Shown here in pieces: positions 8,418-17,902 of a DNA stretch of 64,000 nt. Under the pieces are notes generated by a model. It had not been told where the DNA came from. It did no database searches and saw only the letters and a program-made list of their open reading frames with translations. Position numbers and translations under genes: made by a program. The DNA is from Actinomycetota bacterium (lineage in GTDB: Bacteria; Actinomycetota; Actinomycetes; Propionibacteriales; Propionibacteriaceae): positions 1 through 64,000 of the forward strand of contig JAIUOS010000025.1 of assembly GCA_020161755.1 (NCBI GenBank). The letters run 5' to 3'. How positions within the stretch are numbered: position 1 is the first letter of the stretch; each line of letters opens with the position of its first letter.

Positions 8418-8452
8418 CGATCGGCCCGGCGGTGGAAGCGCCGGGCCGATCG
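8418..8452 (+). terminator. Hairpin after the solute-binding gene
   Basis: A 14-bp perfect stem (8418-8431 with 8439-8452) encloses a 7-base loop between the end of the solute-binding gene and the 3' end of the tRNA on the other strand. It can serve both directions. Confidence 0.75.
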
Positions 8453-8454
8453 AG

Positions 8455-8527
8455 TGCGCCGCCAGGGACTCGAACCCCGAACCCGCTAGTTAAGAGCCAG
8501 CTGCTCTGCCAGTTGAGCTAGCGGCGC
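8455..8527 (-). tRNA. tRNA-Lys (CUU anticodon)
   Basis: The minus strand folds as a 73-nt cloverleaf. The acceptor stem is GCGCCGC with GCGGCGC and discriminator A; the D arm is GCTC with GAGC; the anticodon stem is GCTGG with CTAGC around loop CTCTTAA (anticodon CTT). The T loop is TTCGAGT. CCA is not encoded. Confidence 0.95.
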
Positions 8528-8644
8528 GCGAGCAGAGACTCTACCCCAAGGGCGCGCCGAGTACGAAATCGGCGGACGCGGGGGCCGCTGGTGCTGTCGG
8601 TGGCAGGTGGCATCATGGCCAAGACGTTCGCCGAGGAGGTGTCG

Positions 8645-9970
8645 ATGGACCACACCAGGAGCTTCTACTCCGTGCTGGTGAACACGCTGATCGCCAACGT
8701 GACCACCAGCTTCCTGTGGTTCGCGCTCACGTTCTGGGTGTACCTGGAGACCCGCTCGGTGCTGGCCACGGCGATGATCGGCGGCGCGTTCATGCTCATG
8801 GTCGCCGTGGTCGGCGTGCCGTTCGGCACCTGGATCGACCGCTGGCGCAAGAAACGGGTGATGGTGGTCGCCACGACGGTCACCGCGATCGCCTACGGCG
8901 CCGCGTTCGTGTTCTTCCTGCTCGTGCCCACCGAGGCCCTGCTCCAGATCGGCAGCCTGCCGTTCTGGATCTTCGTGCTGCTCATCCTTGTCGGCGCGAT
9001 CGTGGAGAGTGCGCGCGGCATCGCGCTGTCCACCTGCGTCACCCTGCTCGTCCCCGAGGAGCGGCGCGCCAACATGAACGGGCTCGTGGGCATGGTCAGT
9101 GGGCTGGGGTTCGCGATCACGTCCGTCTTCTCGGGGCTGGCGATCGGGCAGCTCGGCATGAAGTGGACGATGGCGATCGCGGTCGGGCTGACCGTCGTCT
9201 CGCTGCTGCACCTGATGACCGTCTCGATCCCCGAGCCGGAGGTGCTGCACAGCGACGAGGTGCCCAAGGCGGTCGACTTCGCCGGCGCGTACCGGGCGGT
9301 CGTCGCGGTGCCCGGCCTCACCGGGCTGGTGTTGTTCGCGGCCCTGAACAACCTGCTCGGCGGGGTGTTCATCGCCCTGATGGACCCCTACGGCCTGACG
9401 CTGGTCTCGGTCGAGGTCTGGGGCGTCCTGTGGGGAGTGCTCACCTTCGGCTTCATGATCGGCGCCGGTTGGGTGGCTCGCAAGGGCCTCGGCGCGCGAC
9501 CGTTGCGGGCACTGCTGCTGGCCAACGTGGTGATGTGGACGATTGGCATCGGGTTCACCATCCGCGAGAACATCTGGCTGACCGCCATCGGCATCCTCGG
9601 GTACATGGCCATGATCCCCGTGGCCGAGGCCGCCGAGCAGACCGTGCTGCAGAAGGTGGTGCCGTTCGAGAAGCAGGGACGGGTGTTCGGCCTCGCCCAG
9701 AGCGTCGAGATGGCGGCCGCGCCGATCAGCGCGTTCCTGATCGGGCCGGTGGCGCAGTTCTGGCTGATCCCGTTCGCCGATTCCGAGGCCGGGCGCACGG
9801 TGCTGGAGCCCCTCCTGGGGCAGGGCGAGGCCCGCGGCATTGCCCTGGTCTTCGTGCTGTCCGGCGTGTTCGGGCTCGTCCTGACCGGCGGGGCCTTCCT
9901 CACCCGTTCCTACCGCCTGCTCAGCCACGGCTACGGTGCCCCGCACGCGGCCGCCGAGCAGGCCGGCTGA
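8645..9970 (+). CDS. MFS transporter, multidrug-efflux type
   Basis: A 441-aa major facilitator with about 12 hydrophobic helices. The loop between helices 2 and 3 has GTWIDRWRKKRVMV, the usual MFS signature (GxxxDRxxRR type). A central charged loop follows the sixth helix. The best start is the ATG at 8645 preceded by GAGGAGG; an in-frame ATG at 8615 and GTG at 8591 would add 10 or 18 residues but have weaker ribosome binding sites. It lies alone between the tRNA and the protease gene. The substrate is unknown; the family suggests small-molecule export. Confidence 0.82.
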   Translation: MDHTRSFYSVLVNTLIANVTTSFLWFALTFWVYLETRSVLATAMIGGAFMLMVAVVGVPFGTWIDRWRKKRVMVVATTVTAIAYGAAFVFFLLVPTEALLQIGSLPFWIFVLLILVGAIVESARGIALSTCVTLLVPEERRANMNGLVGMVSGLGFAITSVFSGLAIGQLGMKWTMAIAVGLTVVSLLHLMTVSIPEPEVLHSDEVPKAVDFAGAYRAVVAVPGLTGLVLFAALNNLLGGVFIALMDPYGLTLVSVEVWGVLWGVLTFGFMIGAGWVARKGLGARPLRALLLANVVMWTIGIGFTIRENIWLTAIGILGYMAMIPVAEAAEQTVLQKVVPFEKQGRVFGLAQSVEMAAAPISAFLIGPVAQFWLIPFADSEAGRTVLEPLLGQGEARGIALVFVLSGVFGLVLTGGAFLTRSYRLLSHGYGAPHAAAEQAG

Positions 9971-10026
9971 CCTGGTGCCCCGTGGGCGTCCCGGCCGTCG
10001 CTAGGGTGACCTCGGAAGGGAGGCGG

Positions 10027-11148
10027 ATGCGCACTGGTCGACGGGGCGTCGGTGTGCTCGTCGCCGCCACCCTGCTGAGCGGGTGTTCGTTGTTCAGCCC
10101 GCCGCTGCGCTCGCCCCAGCCGGTCGACCCGACCACGTTCGCCGGCGTGCCCGCGCGCGCCGGCGGCTCGGTGGGCAGGCTGCTGAGCACCTCATGCGCG
10201 GGCGCCCCCATGGCCGGCTCCGGCTTCGTGGTGGATGCCCACCACGTGCTCACCGCTTCCCACGTGGTCGGTGGTGCGCGGCAGGTCAGCCTCCGACTCA
10301 CCGGCGCCGCCCCGGTGCTCGGCGAGATCGTCGGCATCGACGCCACCACCGACACCGCGCTCGTCCGCACCACCGCAGCGCTGGCCGGCCCGCCGCTGGA
10401 GCTGGCGGGGGCGGGGGAGACGACGACCGGTACCGAGGTGGAGGCGCTCGGCTACCCGCTGGGCGACGCCGAGCTGGGCACCGCCCTGGCCCGGCTCACC
10501 TCGGTGAGCGAGTCGGCGGTGGTGAACGACCACCCCGCGCAGGACCTCCTGGTGGTGGACGCGACCCTGCGTGTCGGCATGAGCGGCGGGCCGGTGGTGG
10601 ACGCGCAGGCGCGCGTCCGCGGCATGGTGGTGGCGGCGATCGGTGGCCGCGGCGGCCGGGACAGCACCGCCTCGGTCGCGCTCGCCCTGCCGACCGCGCT
10701 GCTCGCCGGCAAGGTCGAGGCGTGGCGGACCGCCGTGGCGCTTGCCCCGGACGCGTGCGCGGGCGAAGCGAGTTCGACGTCCGCTCGGGCTCCCGGTCTC
10801 ACCCTCCACGACGGCGCGGACGCCGAGGTCGCCCACACCCTCTGGCTGCTGGGCAGCAGCCTCAACGCCGGCCAGTACCCCAGCGCGTGGGGCATGTTGA
10901 CCGCCGGCCAGCAGGGCCGCGAAGGTGAGCTCGCGGCGTGGATCTCACGCACCGGCGGGCAGACCCGGACCGAGATCGAGGTCCTCCGGGCCACCCGTGA
11001 CGGCGACCGGGCGACAGCGCAGGCGCGCGTCCGCTCGACCGGGGCGGACGGCAGCTGCCGCTCCCAGGCGGTCGGCTACCAGTTGCGGCTCGAGCGCGGC
11101 ATCTGGCTCATCGACGGCGTCGACGCTGATGAGCCCGCCGGCTGCTGA
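10027..11148 (+). CDS. Trypsin-like serine protease lipoprotein
   Basis: A 373-aa surface protease. The lipobox LLSGC places the lipidated Cys at 20. The trypsin-like domain (about 45-240) has a full triad: His79 in LTASHVV, Asp109 in [10 protein letters not shown] and Ser186 in [10 protein letters not shown]-terminal domain of about 110 residues (about 260-373) has the SNTF2-like or lumazine-like pattern of small extracytoplasmic domains and ends in a Cys; I do not recognise it. The ATG at 10027 follows GGGAGG. It converges with alanine dehydrogenase with only six bases between stops. Confidence 0.85.
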   Translation: MRTGRRGVGVLVAATLLSGCSLFSPPLRSPQPVDPTTFAGVPARAGGSVGRLLSTSCAGAPMAGSGFVVDAHHVLTASHVVGGARQVSLRLTGAAPVLGEIVGIDATTDTALVRTTAALAGPPLELAGAGETTTGTEVEALGYPLGDAELGTALARLTSVSESAVVNDHPAQDLLVVDATLRVGMSGGPVVDAQARVRGMVVAAIGGRGGRDSTASVALALPTALLAGKVEAWRTAVALAPDACAGEASSTSARAPGLTLHDGADAEVAHTLWLLGSSLNAGQYPSAWGMLTAGQQGREGELAAWISRTGGQTRTEIEVLRATRDGDRATAQARVRSTGADGSCRSQAVGYQLRLERGIWLIDGVDADEPAGC

Positions 11149-11154
11149 CCCCCG

Positions 11155-12270
11155 TCAGTCGAGCACGTCCCCGACCCGCGTGCACGGCAGGCCGAAGGCG
11201 TCCGCCACCGCCGGGTAGGTGATCTGGCCGGCGTGCACGTTGAGCCCGAGCGCGAGCGGCGCGTTCTCCTTGCACGCCCGCCGCCAGCCCTTGTCGGCCA
11301 GCTGCAGCGCGTAGCTCAGGGTGGCGTTGGTGAGCGCCCAGGTGGACGTGTTCGGCACCGCGCCGGGCATGTTCGCTACGCAGTAGAAGACCGACTGGTG
11401 AACCATGAACGTGGGGTCGGCGTGGGTGGTCGGGTGCGAGTCCTCGAAGCAGCCGCCCTGGTCGATCGCCACGTCCACCAGCACCGAGCCCGGCTTCATC
11501 TCGGCCACCAGCTCGTTGGTCACCAGCTTCGGAGCCTTCGCGCCCGGGATCAGCACGGTGCCGATCACCATGTCGGCGGCCAGCACCTGCTCGCGGATGC
11601 TGAGCCGCGACGACACGATCTGGTGGACGCGGTTGTCGTAGCGCCAGAACGTGGTGCGCAGCTTGTCCAGGTCGGTGTCGAGGATGGTGACGTCAGCGCC
11701 CATGCCGAGGGCGACGTTGGCCGCGTTCTGCCCGGCGGTGCCACCGCCCAGCACGACGACCCGGGCGTTGGCAACACCACCGACACAGCCCATCAGCACG
11801 CCGCGTCCGCCCTGCGCCTTCATCATCGCGTGCGCCCCCACCTGCGGGGCCAGGCACCCGGCCACCTCCGACATCGGGTACAGCAGCGGGAGCAGTCCCG
11901 AGGGCAGCTGCACGGTCTCGTAGGCGATCGCGGTGGTGCCGGCGGCGAGCAGGGCGTCGGTGCCGGCCTTGTCCGCGGCCAGGTGCAGGTAGGTGAAGAG
12001 CAGCAGGTCGTCGCGCAGGAACCCGAACTCGCTCGCGATCGGCTCCTTGACCTTCAGCACCATCTCGCCGGCCGCCCAGGTCTCCGCGGCCGTGGGCACG
12101 ATCGTCGCCCCCTGCGCCACGTACTCGGCGTCGTTGATCGACGACCCGAGGCCGGCGCCAGCCTGCACGTAGACCTCGTGGCCGTGGGCGACCAGTTCGG
12201 CGACACCGACCGGGGTGATCGCCACCCGGTACTCGTGGTTCTTCACTTCGGACGGGACGGCGACCCGCAT
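11155..12270 (-). CDS. ald: Alanine dehydrogenase
   Basis: NAD-dependent enzyme interconverting L-alanine with pyruvate and ammonia, in the cytoplasm. The 371-aa length is typical. Family landmarks are [18 protein letters not shown] at the N-terminus (substrate Arg), KVKEP near residue 75, YLHLA with the catalytic His near 95, and the NAD-binding [18 protein letters not shown] near 173-190. [11 protein letters not shown] and [11 protein letters not shown]-like sequence follow. The start is the ATG at 12270 after AGAGGA; the frame runs open farther through the riboswitch, which is a shadow. It is divergent from the riboswitch-controlled transporter. Confidence 0.96.
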   Translation of the reverse strand: MRVAVPSEVKNHEYRVAITPVGVAELVAHGHEVYVQAGAGLGSSINDAEYVAQGATIVPTAAETWAAGEMVLKVKEPIASEFGFLRDDLLLFTYLHLAADKAGTDALLAAGTTAIAYETVQLPSGLLPLLYPMSEVAGCLAPQVGAHAMMKAQGGRGVLMGCVGGVANARVVVLGGGTAGQNAANVALGMGADVTILDTDLDKLRTTFWRYDNRVHQIVSSRLSIREQVLAADMVIGTVLIPGAKAPKLVTNELVAEMKPGSVLVDVAIDQGGCFEDSHPTTHADPTFMVHQSVFYCVANMPGAVPNTSTWALTNATLSYALQLADKGWRRACKENAPLALGLNVHAGQITYPAVADAFGLPCTRVGDVLD

Positions 12271-12452
12271 GGCGGTCCTCTCTGCAGTCGGGCCGGTCAA
12301 CGGCGACCGGACGGCGCTAGTGTCCTCCACCGCGCCATCCGCGTGCCACCACCACGCCCGACGGGACGCACAGGTCCCGTCCCACGGAGGGCTGCCCACG
12401 GTGGACGGCGCACAGGCCCGGCACAGCAGGTCGTAATAGACTGCGCCCAGAA

Positions 12453-12578
12453 CGTGCTCCGGGGTCGGTGTAATTCCGAACCGGCGGTGACAGTCCGCGA
12501 CCCGGTTCCGCTTGCGGAACCGGTTGATCTGGTGGAACTCCAGGACCGACGGTGAAAGTCCGGATGGGAGGCAGCACG
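12453..12578 (+). promoter_or_regulatory. FMN riboswitch (RFN element)
   Basis: The conserved RFN blocks are present in order: GGGGTCGGTG, then AATTCCGAACCGGCGGT, AGTCCGCGACCC, GGTGGAACTCCAGGACC and GACGGTGAAAGTCCGGATG. The closing stem pairs CGTGCT at 12453 with AGCACG at 12573. A hairpin of GTCGCCGCGCG with CGCGCCGGCGAC (12581-12608), with one bulge, follows and may be the expression platform. It lies in the leader of the permease gene at 12667 and should shut the operon off when FMN is high. The stretch 12271-12452 before it holds no recognised feature. Confidence 0.95.
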
Positions 12579-12666
12579 CGGTCGCCGCGCGATTTCGCGC
12601 CGGCGACCCGTTCGCGCATCCCGCAGCCCTCGACCCGTTCGTGACGGAGTCGACGGTGGAGGTGGA

Positions 12667-13428
12667 ATGAAGCGCGAGGTGCTCGCCCCGGCGCTGCTCG
12701 GGGTGGTGCTGCTGACCGGCTGGGCGGTGACGGCCGGCGCCGGCTCGGTGCTGCTGCCCACGCCCGGGGCCGTGCTCGCGAGCCTGGTCGCCAGCCTGTC
12801 CGATCCCGCGTACTGGGGCTATCTCGCGCTGACCGTCGGGGAGGCGCTCGGCGGGGCCCTGCTCGGCATTGCGGTGGCGCTGCCGCTGGCCGTCCTGATC
12901 CACCGCTCGCGCTGGGCGGCCGCCGCGGTGAACCCGTTCCTCGGCGCCACCCAGGCGATCCCGGCGATCGCGCTGGCCCCGCTGCTGGTGCTGTGGCTCG
13001 GCTACGGACTGGTCCCGGTGATCATCCTGTGCGCGCTGATCGTGTTCTTCCCGATCCTGATCTCCGCCGTGGTCGGGCTCCGGCACGTCGACCCCGACGT
13101 GGTGGACGCCGCGCGGCTCGACGGCGCCACCAGCGCCGGCCTGTTGGTGCACGTCGAAATGCCGATGGCGCTGCCGTCGATCCTCGGCGGCGTCCGCAAC
13201 GGCGTCACCCTCGCCGTCACCGGCGCCATCGTCGGCGAGATGGTGATGGGCGGCTCCGGGCTCGGCACCGTCCTCACGGTCCAGCGCGAATCGCTCGACA
13301 CCGCCGGCATGTTCGCCACGATCATCGTGCTCGCGGTGATCGCGTCCACGGCCTACGCGGCCATCCACCTGTGGGAGCGCAACTCCCGCATCATCGACTC
13401 CCTGCAACGCACCCGAGAGGCCCGCTGA
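12667..13428 (+). CDS. ribX: Riboflavin ABC transporter permease, RibX type
   Basis: A 253-aa inner-membrane permease of the taurine/nitrate/thiamine-precursor class with about six helices. The EAA loop that contacts the ATPase is DAARLDGATSAGLLVHVEMP (about 139-158). GGTGGAGGTGGA precedes the ATG. The FMN riboswitch in the leader and the adjoining NMT1-like binding protein match the RibXY riboflavin uptake arrangement known in other bacteria. No ATPase gene is present in this operon, so a shared ATPase must serve it. Assignment to riboflavin rather than another flavin precursor is inference. Confidence 0.85.
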   Translation: MKREVLAPALLGVVLLTGWAVTAGAGSVLLPTPGAVLASLVASLSDPAYWGYLALTVGEALGGALLGIAVALPLAVLIHRSRWAAAAVNPFLGATQAIPAIALAPLLVLWLGYGLVPVIILCALIVFFPILISAVVGLRHVDPDVVDAARLDGATSAGLLVHVEMPMALPSILGGVRNGVTLAVTGAIVGEMVMGGSGLGTVLTVQRESLDTAGMFATIIVLAVIASTAYAAIHLWERNSRIIDSLQRTREAR

Positions 13429-13430
13429 CC

Positions 13431-14450
13431 ATGAGAAGAAGAGACTTCCTGACCGGGACGGCCGCGGTCCTGCTGCTGGCCGGCTGCGCCCAGACCGTCG
13501 CGCCGGCCACGACCGGCGGCACGACGGCCACCAGCGCGCCGGCCGCCACCCCGGTGATCGGGCTCACCTACATCCCCAACGTCCAATTCAGCCCGTTCTA
13601 CGTGGCCGAGACCGACGGCGACTTCACCGCGGCCGGCGTCGCTCCCACGCTGCGCCACCACGGCACCTCCGAGGGGCTGTTCACCGCGATCGCCGCCGGC
13701 CAGGAGGATTTCGTGGTCGCCGGCGGGGACGAACTGCTGCAGGCCCGCTCGGAGGGCGTCGACCTGGTCGCGGTGGCCGCGTACTACCGCAGCTACCCGG
13801 TCGAGGTGATCGTGCCGTCCGCCTCGCCGATCGCCACCCTCGCCGACCTGAAGGGCCACTCGATCGGGATCCCCGGCAAGTACGGGGAGAACTGGTTCGG
13901 TCTCCAGGTCGCGCTGAAGACCGCGGGCCTCGCCGAGACGGACGTGACCATCAAGGAGATCGGCTACACCCAGCAGACCGCCCTGTCCACGAACAAGGTG
14001 GACGCCGTCGTCGGCTTCAGCAACAACGAGGCCGTGCAGTTCGCCCTGGCCGGCTTCGCCACGCGCAGCCTGCCGATCGCCTCCGGCCAGGTGCCCCTGG
14101 TCGGCATCTGCCTGGCCACGACCACCGCGTACGCCACCGCGCACCCGGACGTGGTGACGGCGGTGGCCGCCGGCATGCTGGCCGGGATCCGGACCGCGAC
14201 CACCGACCAGGCCCACGCCCTGGAGGTGTCCGCCGCCTACGTGCCGGGACTCTCGGCGGCCGCCGCCCAGACCGCGGCGAAGGCGACCCTCGCCGCGACC
14301 GTCCCGCTCTGGACCACCGCGGACGGCAAGGTCGACGGCACGCTGGACGCCGACCAGTGGTCCGCGATGGCCGATTTCATGGCCGCCCAGGGCCTCACAA
14401 AGGACCGTGTCGATCCGACACCCGCCTTTTCGAATGCCTACCTGGGCTAG
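13431..14450 (+). CDS. ribY: Riboflavin-binding lipoprotein, RibY type (NMT1/THI5-like)
   Basis: A 339-aa binding protein exported by a twin-arginine signal (MRRRDFLTGTAAVLLLAGC, lipobox Cys at 19). The NMT1/THI5-like fold shows IGLTYIPNVQFSPFYVAE near residue 45 and GIPGKYGENWFGLQVALK near 145, both usual for thiamine-precursor and riboflavin binding proteins. It starts two bases after the permease stop and shares the FMN-riboswitch transcript. It would capture riboflavin outside the cell and hand it to RibX. Confidence 0.85.
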   Translation: MRRRDFLTGTAAVLLLAGCAQTVAPATTGGTTATSAPAATPVIGLTYIPNVQFSPFYVAETDGDFTAAGVAPTLRHHGTSEGLFTAIAAGQEDFVVAGGDELLQARSEGVDLVAVAAYYRSYPVEVIVPSASPIATLADLKGHSIGIPGKYGENWFGLQVALKTAGLAETDVTIKEIGYTQQTALSTNKVDAVVGFSNNEAVQFALAGFATRSLPIASGQVPLVGICLATTTAYATAHPDVVTAVAAGMLAGIRTATTDQAHALEVSAAYVPGLSAAAAQTAAKATLAATVPLWTTADGKVDGTLDADQWSAMADFMAAQGLTKDRVDPTPAFSNAYLG

Positions 14451-14515
14451 AACAGGTGTGACAACAGATAACCTCTGGACAATCCTGAGACAATGTTCTC
14501 CGAGCGAGGAGGCTG

Positions 14516-14959
14516 ATGAGCGAGCACCTGGTACCTGGGTGGGACGAGTACTTCCTCACCATCGCCTCCGCCGTGGCCACGCGCGCCAAGTGCACGCGGC
14601 GGCGGGTGGGTGCGGTTCTCGTCCACGACCGCAGGATCATCGCCACCGGCTACAACGGCGCGGCCCCCGGCCGTCCGGACTGCCTGGAGGGCGCGTGCCC
14701 GCGCGGCCAGCTCGACTACGACCAGGTGCCCGGCCTCGGTGACTACGACCGTCCGGGCACGCCCGGGTTCTGCATCGCGATCCACGCCGAGGTGAACGCG
14801 CTGCTGTTCGCGACCCGCGACACCAAGGGCGCGACCGCCTACATCACCGATCCGCCGTGCCCGGGGTGCCGGAAGGCGCTGGCCGCCGCCGGCATCGTCC
14901 GGGCGGTCTGGCCGGACGGCGAGCACGACGTCGACGGACTGGTGGACTGGAGCAGGTAG
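14516..14959 (+). CDS. Deoxycytidylate (dCMP) deaminase-like zinc enzyme
   Basis: A 147-aa zinc-dependent deaminase of the dCMP/ComEB type, converting dCMP to dUMP for dTTP synthesis. The zinc site is His90 and catalytic Glu92 in IHAEVNA with Cys115 and Cys118 in PPCPGC. RRRVGAVLVHDRRIIATGYNG is the usual N-terminal strand pair. The insertion CLEGACPRGQLDYDQV (about 56-71) is common in actinobacterial members. AGGAGG precedes the ATG closely. The next gene, a kinase, starts in the stop codon (TAGTG), so the two are coupled. Confidence 0.88.
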   Translation: MSEHLVPGWDEYFLTIASAVATRAKCTRRRVGAVLVHDRRIIATGYNGAAPGRPDCLEGACPRGQLDYDQVPGLGDYDRPGTPGFCIAIHAEVNALLFATRDTKGATAYITDPPCPGCRKALAAAGIVRAVWPDGEHDVDGLVDWSR

Positions 14960-17169
14960 TGGCCAACATCAAGCCGAAGACGTCCCAGCTGTCGGCGTGG
15001 GTGGACCGGGGCGTGGCCCTGTTCTGTCTCGGCACCCTCATTCCCGCCTCGCTGGCTGCCGTCGACCAGATCCCCGACCTGGCCGGCTGGTGGATGATCG
15101 TCGTCGGCGGCGGCATCGTCATCGCCAGCATCGGCATGATGGTCGCCAGCTTCCTCGGATGGGCCATCCGCTCCTTCGCCCTCACCTACGTCACCGTCGT
15201 CACCTTCGGACTGATCACCTGGCCGGCGGCCTGGCGTGCCGGCGAGGTGGCGACCAGCAGCCCGTGGCTGTGGATGACCCTCGGCGTCGCCGCCATCTGC
15301 CTCGCGGTGACCACCGGCACCGGCTGGGGCTTCGCCTACGCGATCGCGTCCGGCCTGCTGTTCGCCGCTGTGCGGATGACGCCGTCCGGGCAGAGCGCGT
15401 CCCTGCTGGGCGCCTTCCAGGACATGATCAACCTGGTCATGAACGCCTCGGTGGTGATCGTCGCCCTCGGCGTGGTCTCCAACGCCTTCAAGGAACTGGA
15501 CGAGGCCGAGGCCGCCACCCGCAAGGAGGCCACCGACGCCGCGATCGAGGAGGCGCTGCTCGAGGAGCGGCACCGGCTCGACGGCATCGTCCACGACGAG
15601 GTGATGACCACGCTGGTGGCCGCCGCCCACGCGCCCGGTGACGTCCACGTCGCGCAGCAGGCCCAGCGCGCGGTCGACCGCCTCGCCCAGGCTGAGGCCC
15701 CCACCGAGGTCCGGCTGCCGGTCACCGGCGACCAGCTCACCTGGCTGGTCACGGACGTGGTCAGCGCGCTCGTGCCGCAGGCACGGTTCGTCTCCGAGAT
15801 CGAGGGTCTGGCCGTGCCCCAGCAGGTCGCCAGCACGCTCGGCATGGTGGTGCGCGAGGTCGCCCTCAACGTGGCCAAGCACTCCGGCGCCGATGACGTC
15901 GAGGTGACCCTGTCCAGCCCCGAGACCGGCGCGGTCACGATCTCCGTCGCCGACAACGGCATCGGCTTCGACCCCGACCTGGTGCCCAAGCGTCGCCTCG
16001 GCCTCCAGGTCTCGGTGGTGTACCGGATGTGGGCGATCGGCGGCAAGGCCGAGATCCACTCCTCGCCGGGCTCCGGCACGGTGGTCAACCTCACCTGGGT
16101 CCCCGACGAGGCCGCGCTGAACGAGGCCGAGCAGCCACGCCGCAAGCGTGCCGGACGGGTGCTCGCCGACATCCCCGACCTGTCCCGCCCGCTGCTGGTG
16201 CGGCTGGTGTGGGTACTGGTCGGGCTCCAGTTCCTGCTCGGCTGGACCAGCCTCGACCAGGTCACGATGATCTGGCCGGTGTTCCTCGCCCAGGCCCTGG
16301 CGGCGGTCGCCACCTGGCTGACCCTGTCGCGCACCGAGGACAACCCGATGCGGATGCGCAACGCCGTCCTCGTCGTGGTCCTGCTGATGGCGGTCACGGT
16401 GATCGTGCAGGCCGTGCTGCCGAACGGGCACTGGCCCGGTTACGCCACCTGGCACAGCAGCGTGGTGATGGTGCTGCTGGTCACGGTGCTGGTGCGCGGC
16501 CAGGAGCGGGTCGCGTGGACCGGCGTCGGGCTGTTCGCGGTGGTCTCGGCGATGTGGGCGATCACGCACGACATGGGGGTGGGCGACACCCTGCGGGTCG
16601 GCTTCATGCCGTTCTCATGGATGCTGGTCGCCCAGCTGCTCCAGACCTGGCTGATCGACATGGCCGACCGCATGAACGCGTCCCGACGGTCGTCCGCCGC
16701 GGCGAACAAGGCGATCGCGCAGAGCTTCTCCAAGCTCGTGCTGCGCGACGTGTGGCTGACCCAGCTGCGCGCGCAGGTGGGCCCGCTGCTCACCCGCATC
16801 GCCGACACCGACCACGCCCTCAGCGAGGAGGAGCGGGCGGCCTGCCTGGCCCAGGAGAGCCGCCTGCGGGACGCGATGCGCGCCGGCAACCTGGTCACCG
16901 AGCTCACCTCCGACGCGATCGAGGTCGCGCGCGGACGCGGCGTGGACGTCCGGCTGGTCGACAGCCGCGGCACGCGCCTCCCCGAGGATGTCCGGGCCGC
17001 CCTCACCCGCCACCTCGGCAAGCTGCTCACCGACTCCAGCACCAAGCGGGTGGTCGCCCGGGCAGCGCCGGAGGGTTATGAGGACGTGGTCACCGTGCTG
17101 GCGGTTCGTGACGACGGTAGTAGCGAATTGATCGGACTCGATGCCAGCGGTCGGGTCAGTACACGTTAG
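14959..17169 (+). CDS. Membrane histidine kinase with a second membrane block and a C-terminal domain
   Basis: A 736-aa kinase that starts at the GTG overlapping the dCMP deaminase stop. Residues about 18-175 hold five or six helices. The dimerisation helix LLEERHRLDGIVHDEVMTT has the phospho-His at 212, as in NarL-type kinases. The ATPase domain has the N box EVALNVAKHS (about 300-309), G1 ADNGIGF (331-337) and a short G2 RRLGLQV (345-351). Unusually, four or five more helices follow (about 412-545). The protein then has a 190-residue soluble C-terminal region with DHp-like helices but no N, G1 or G2 motif. The partner regulator starts 11 bases later. Confidence 0.85.
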   Translation: MANIKPKTSQLSAWVDRGVALFCLGTLIPASLAAVDQIPDLAGWWMIVVGGGIVIASIGMMVASFLGWAIRSFALTYVTVVTFGLITWPAAWRAGEVATSSPWLWMTLGVAAICLAVTTGTGWGFAYAIASGLLFAAVRMTPSGQSASLLGAFQDMINLVMNASVVIVALGVVSNAFKELDEAEAATRKEATDAAIEEALLEERHRLDGIVHDEVMTTLVAAAHAPGDVHVAQQAQRAVDRLAQAEAPTEVRLPVTGDQLTWLVTDVVSALVPQARFVSEIEGLAVPQQVASTLGMVVREVALNVAKHSGADDVEVTLSSPETGAVTISVADNGIGFDPDLVPKRRLGLQVSVVYRMWAIGGKAEIHSSPGSGTVVNLTWVPDEAALNEAEQPRRKRAGRVLADIPDLSRPLLVRLVWVLVGLQFLLGWTSLDQVTMIWPVFLAQALAAVATWLTLSRTEDNPMRMRNAVLVVVLLMAVTVIVQAVLPNGHWPGYATWHSSVVMVLLVTVLVRGQERVAWTGVGLFAVVSAMWAITHDMGVGDTLRVGFMPFSWMLVAQLLQTWLIDMADRMNASRRSSAAANKAIAQSFSKLVLRDVWLTQLRAQVGPLLTRIADTDHALSEEERAACLAQESRLRDAMRAGNLVTELTSDAIEVARGRGVDVRLVDSRGTRLPEDVRAALTRHLGKLLTDSSTKRVVARAAPEGYEDVVTVLAVRDDGSSELIGLDASGRVSTR

Positions 17170-17180
17170 GCTGTCACCTG

Positions 17181-17828
17181 ATGATCACCACCGCTGTTAT
17201 CGACGACCACGAGGCGATTCGTCTCGGCGTGTCGGCCGCGCTCCAGGCCCACCCCGGCCACCAGGTGACCCTGGTGGACGGCGCAGGCACGGTCCCCGAG
17301 TTCCTCGACAAGGGGGTGCAGGCCGACGTCGTCCTGCTCGACCTCCAGCTCGACGACGGGTCGGACCCCCTCGACAACACCGAACGGCTCATCGACGCCG
17401 GCTACAAGGTGCTGGTCTACTCGATCGCCGACAACGTCCGGCTGCTGCGCCGGGCGCTCGCCGGCGGTGCCGCCGGTGTGTGCCGCAAGGCCGAGCCGAT
17501 CGCGGTGACGATCGCGTCCATCGAGGCGGTCTCCGAGGGCCAGGTCGTGATCAGCCAGGAGATCCTCGCCGCGATCGAGGGTGACGCGTCCTACGTGGCC
17601 GCCAACCTGGGCCCGCGCGAGCGCGAGGTGCTGGGGCTGTACGCCGGCGGGTTCGAGGTGCCGGAGGTGGCCGAGCGGCTCACCATCACCGAGAACAGCG
17701 TCAAGGAGTACCTCAAGCGCATCCGCGTGAAGTACACCAACGTGAACCGGCCCGCGGCCAGCAAGCTGGACCTCTTCCGCCGCGCGATCGAGGACGGCAT
17801 CGTCCCGCCGGTCGAGCCGCACCTGTGA
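17181..17828 (+). CDS. NarL/LuxR-type response regulator
   Basis: A 215-aa DNA-binding regulator. The receiver domain has DDH near residues 8-10, the phospho-acceptor Asp54 in VVLLDLQLDDG and the conserved Lys in CRKAEP rather than the usual KP. The C-terminal LuxR-type helix-turn-helix spans about 140-190 (LGPREREVLGLYAGGFEVPE and ENSVKEYLKRIRVKY). It follows its kinase by 11 bases. The targets are not visible here. Confidence 0.92.
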   Translation: MITTAVIDDHEAIRLGVSAALQAHPGHQVTLVDGAGTVPEFLDKGVQADVVLLDLQLDDGSDPLDNTERLIDAGYKVLVYSIADNVRLLRRALAGGAAGVCRKAEPIAVTIASIEAVSEGQVVISQEILAAIEGDASYVAANLGPREREVLGLYAGGFEVPEVAERLTITENSVKEYLKRIRVKYTNVNRPAASKLDLFRRAIEDGIVPPVEPHL

Positions 17829-17850
17829 GGTAGCCCTCCACCAACGAGCG

Positions 17851-17876
17851 AAGCCGCCGGGCGTGCCCGGCGGCTT
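17851..17876 (+). terminator. Terminator of the kinase-regulator operon
   Basis: A 12-bp perfect stem (17851-17862 with 17865-17876) ends in TTT. It lies between convergent genes. Confidence 0.85.
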
Positions 17877-17902
17877 TCGTGTGTGGTGGGGAAGCGGGAG
17901 GC

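Noticed and set aside
11155-13407. Alanine dehydrogenase with a 379-residue N-terminal extension
   Set aside because: The extension reads backwards through the FMN riboswitch and the permease gene; alanine dehydrogenase begins at MRVAVPSEV with its own ribosome binding site.
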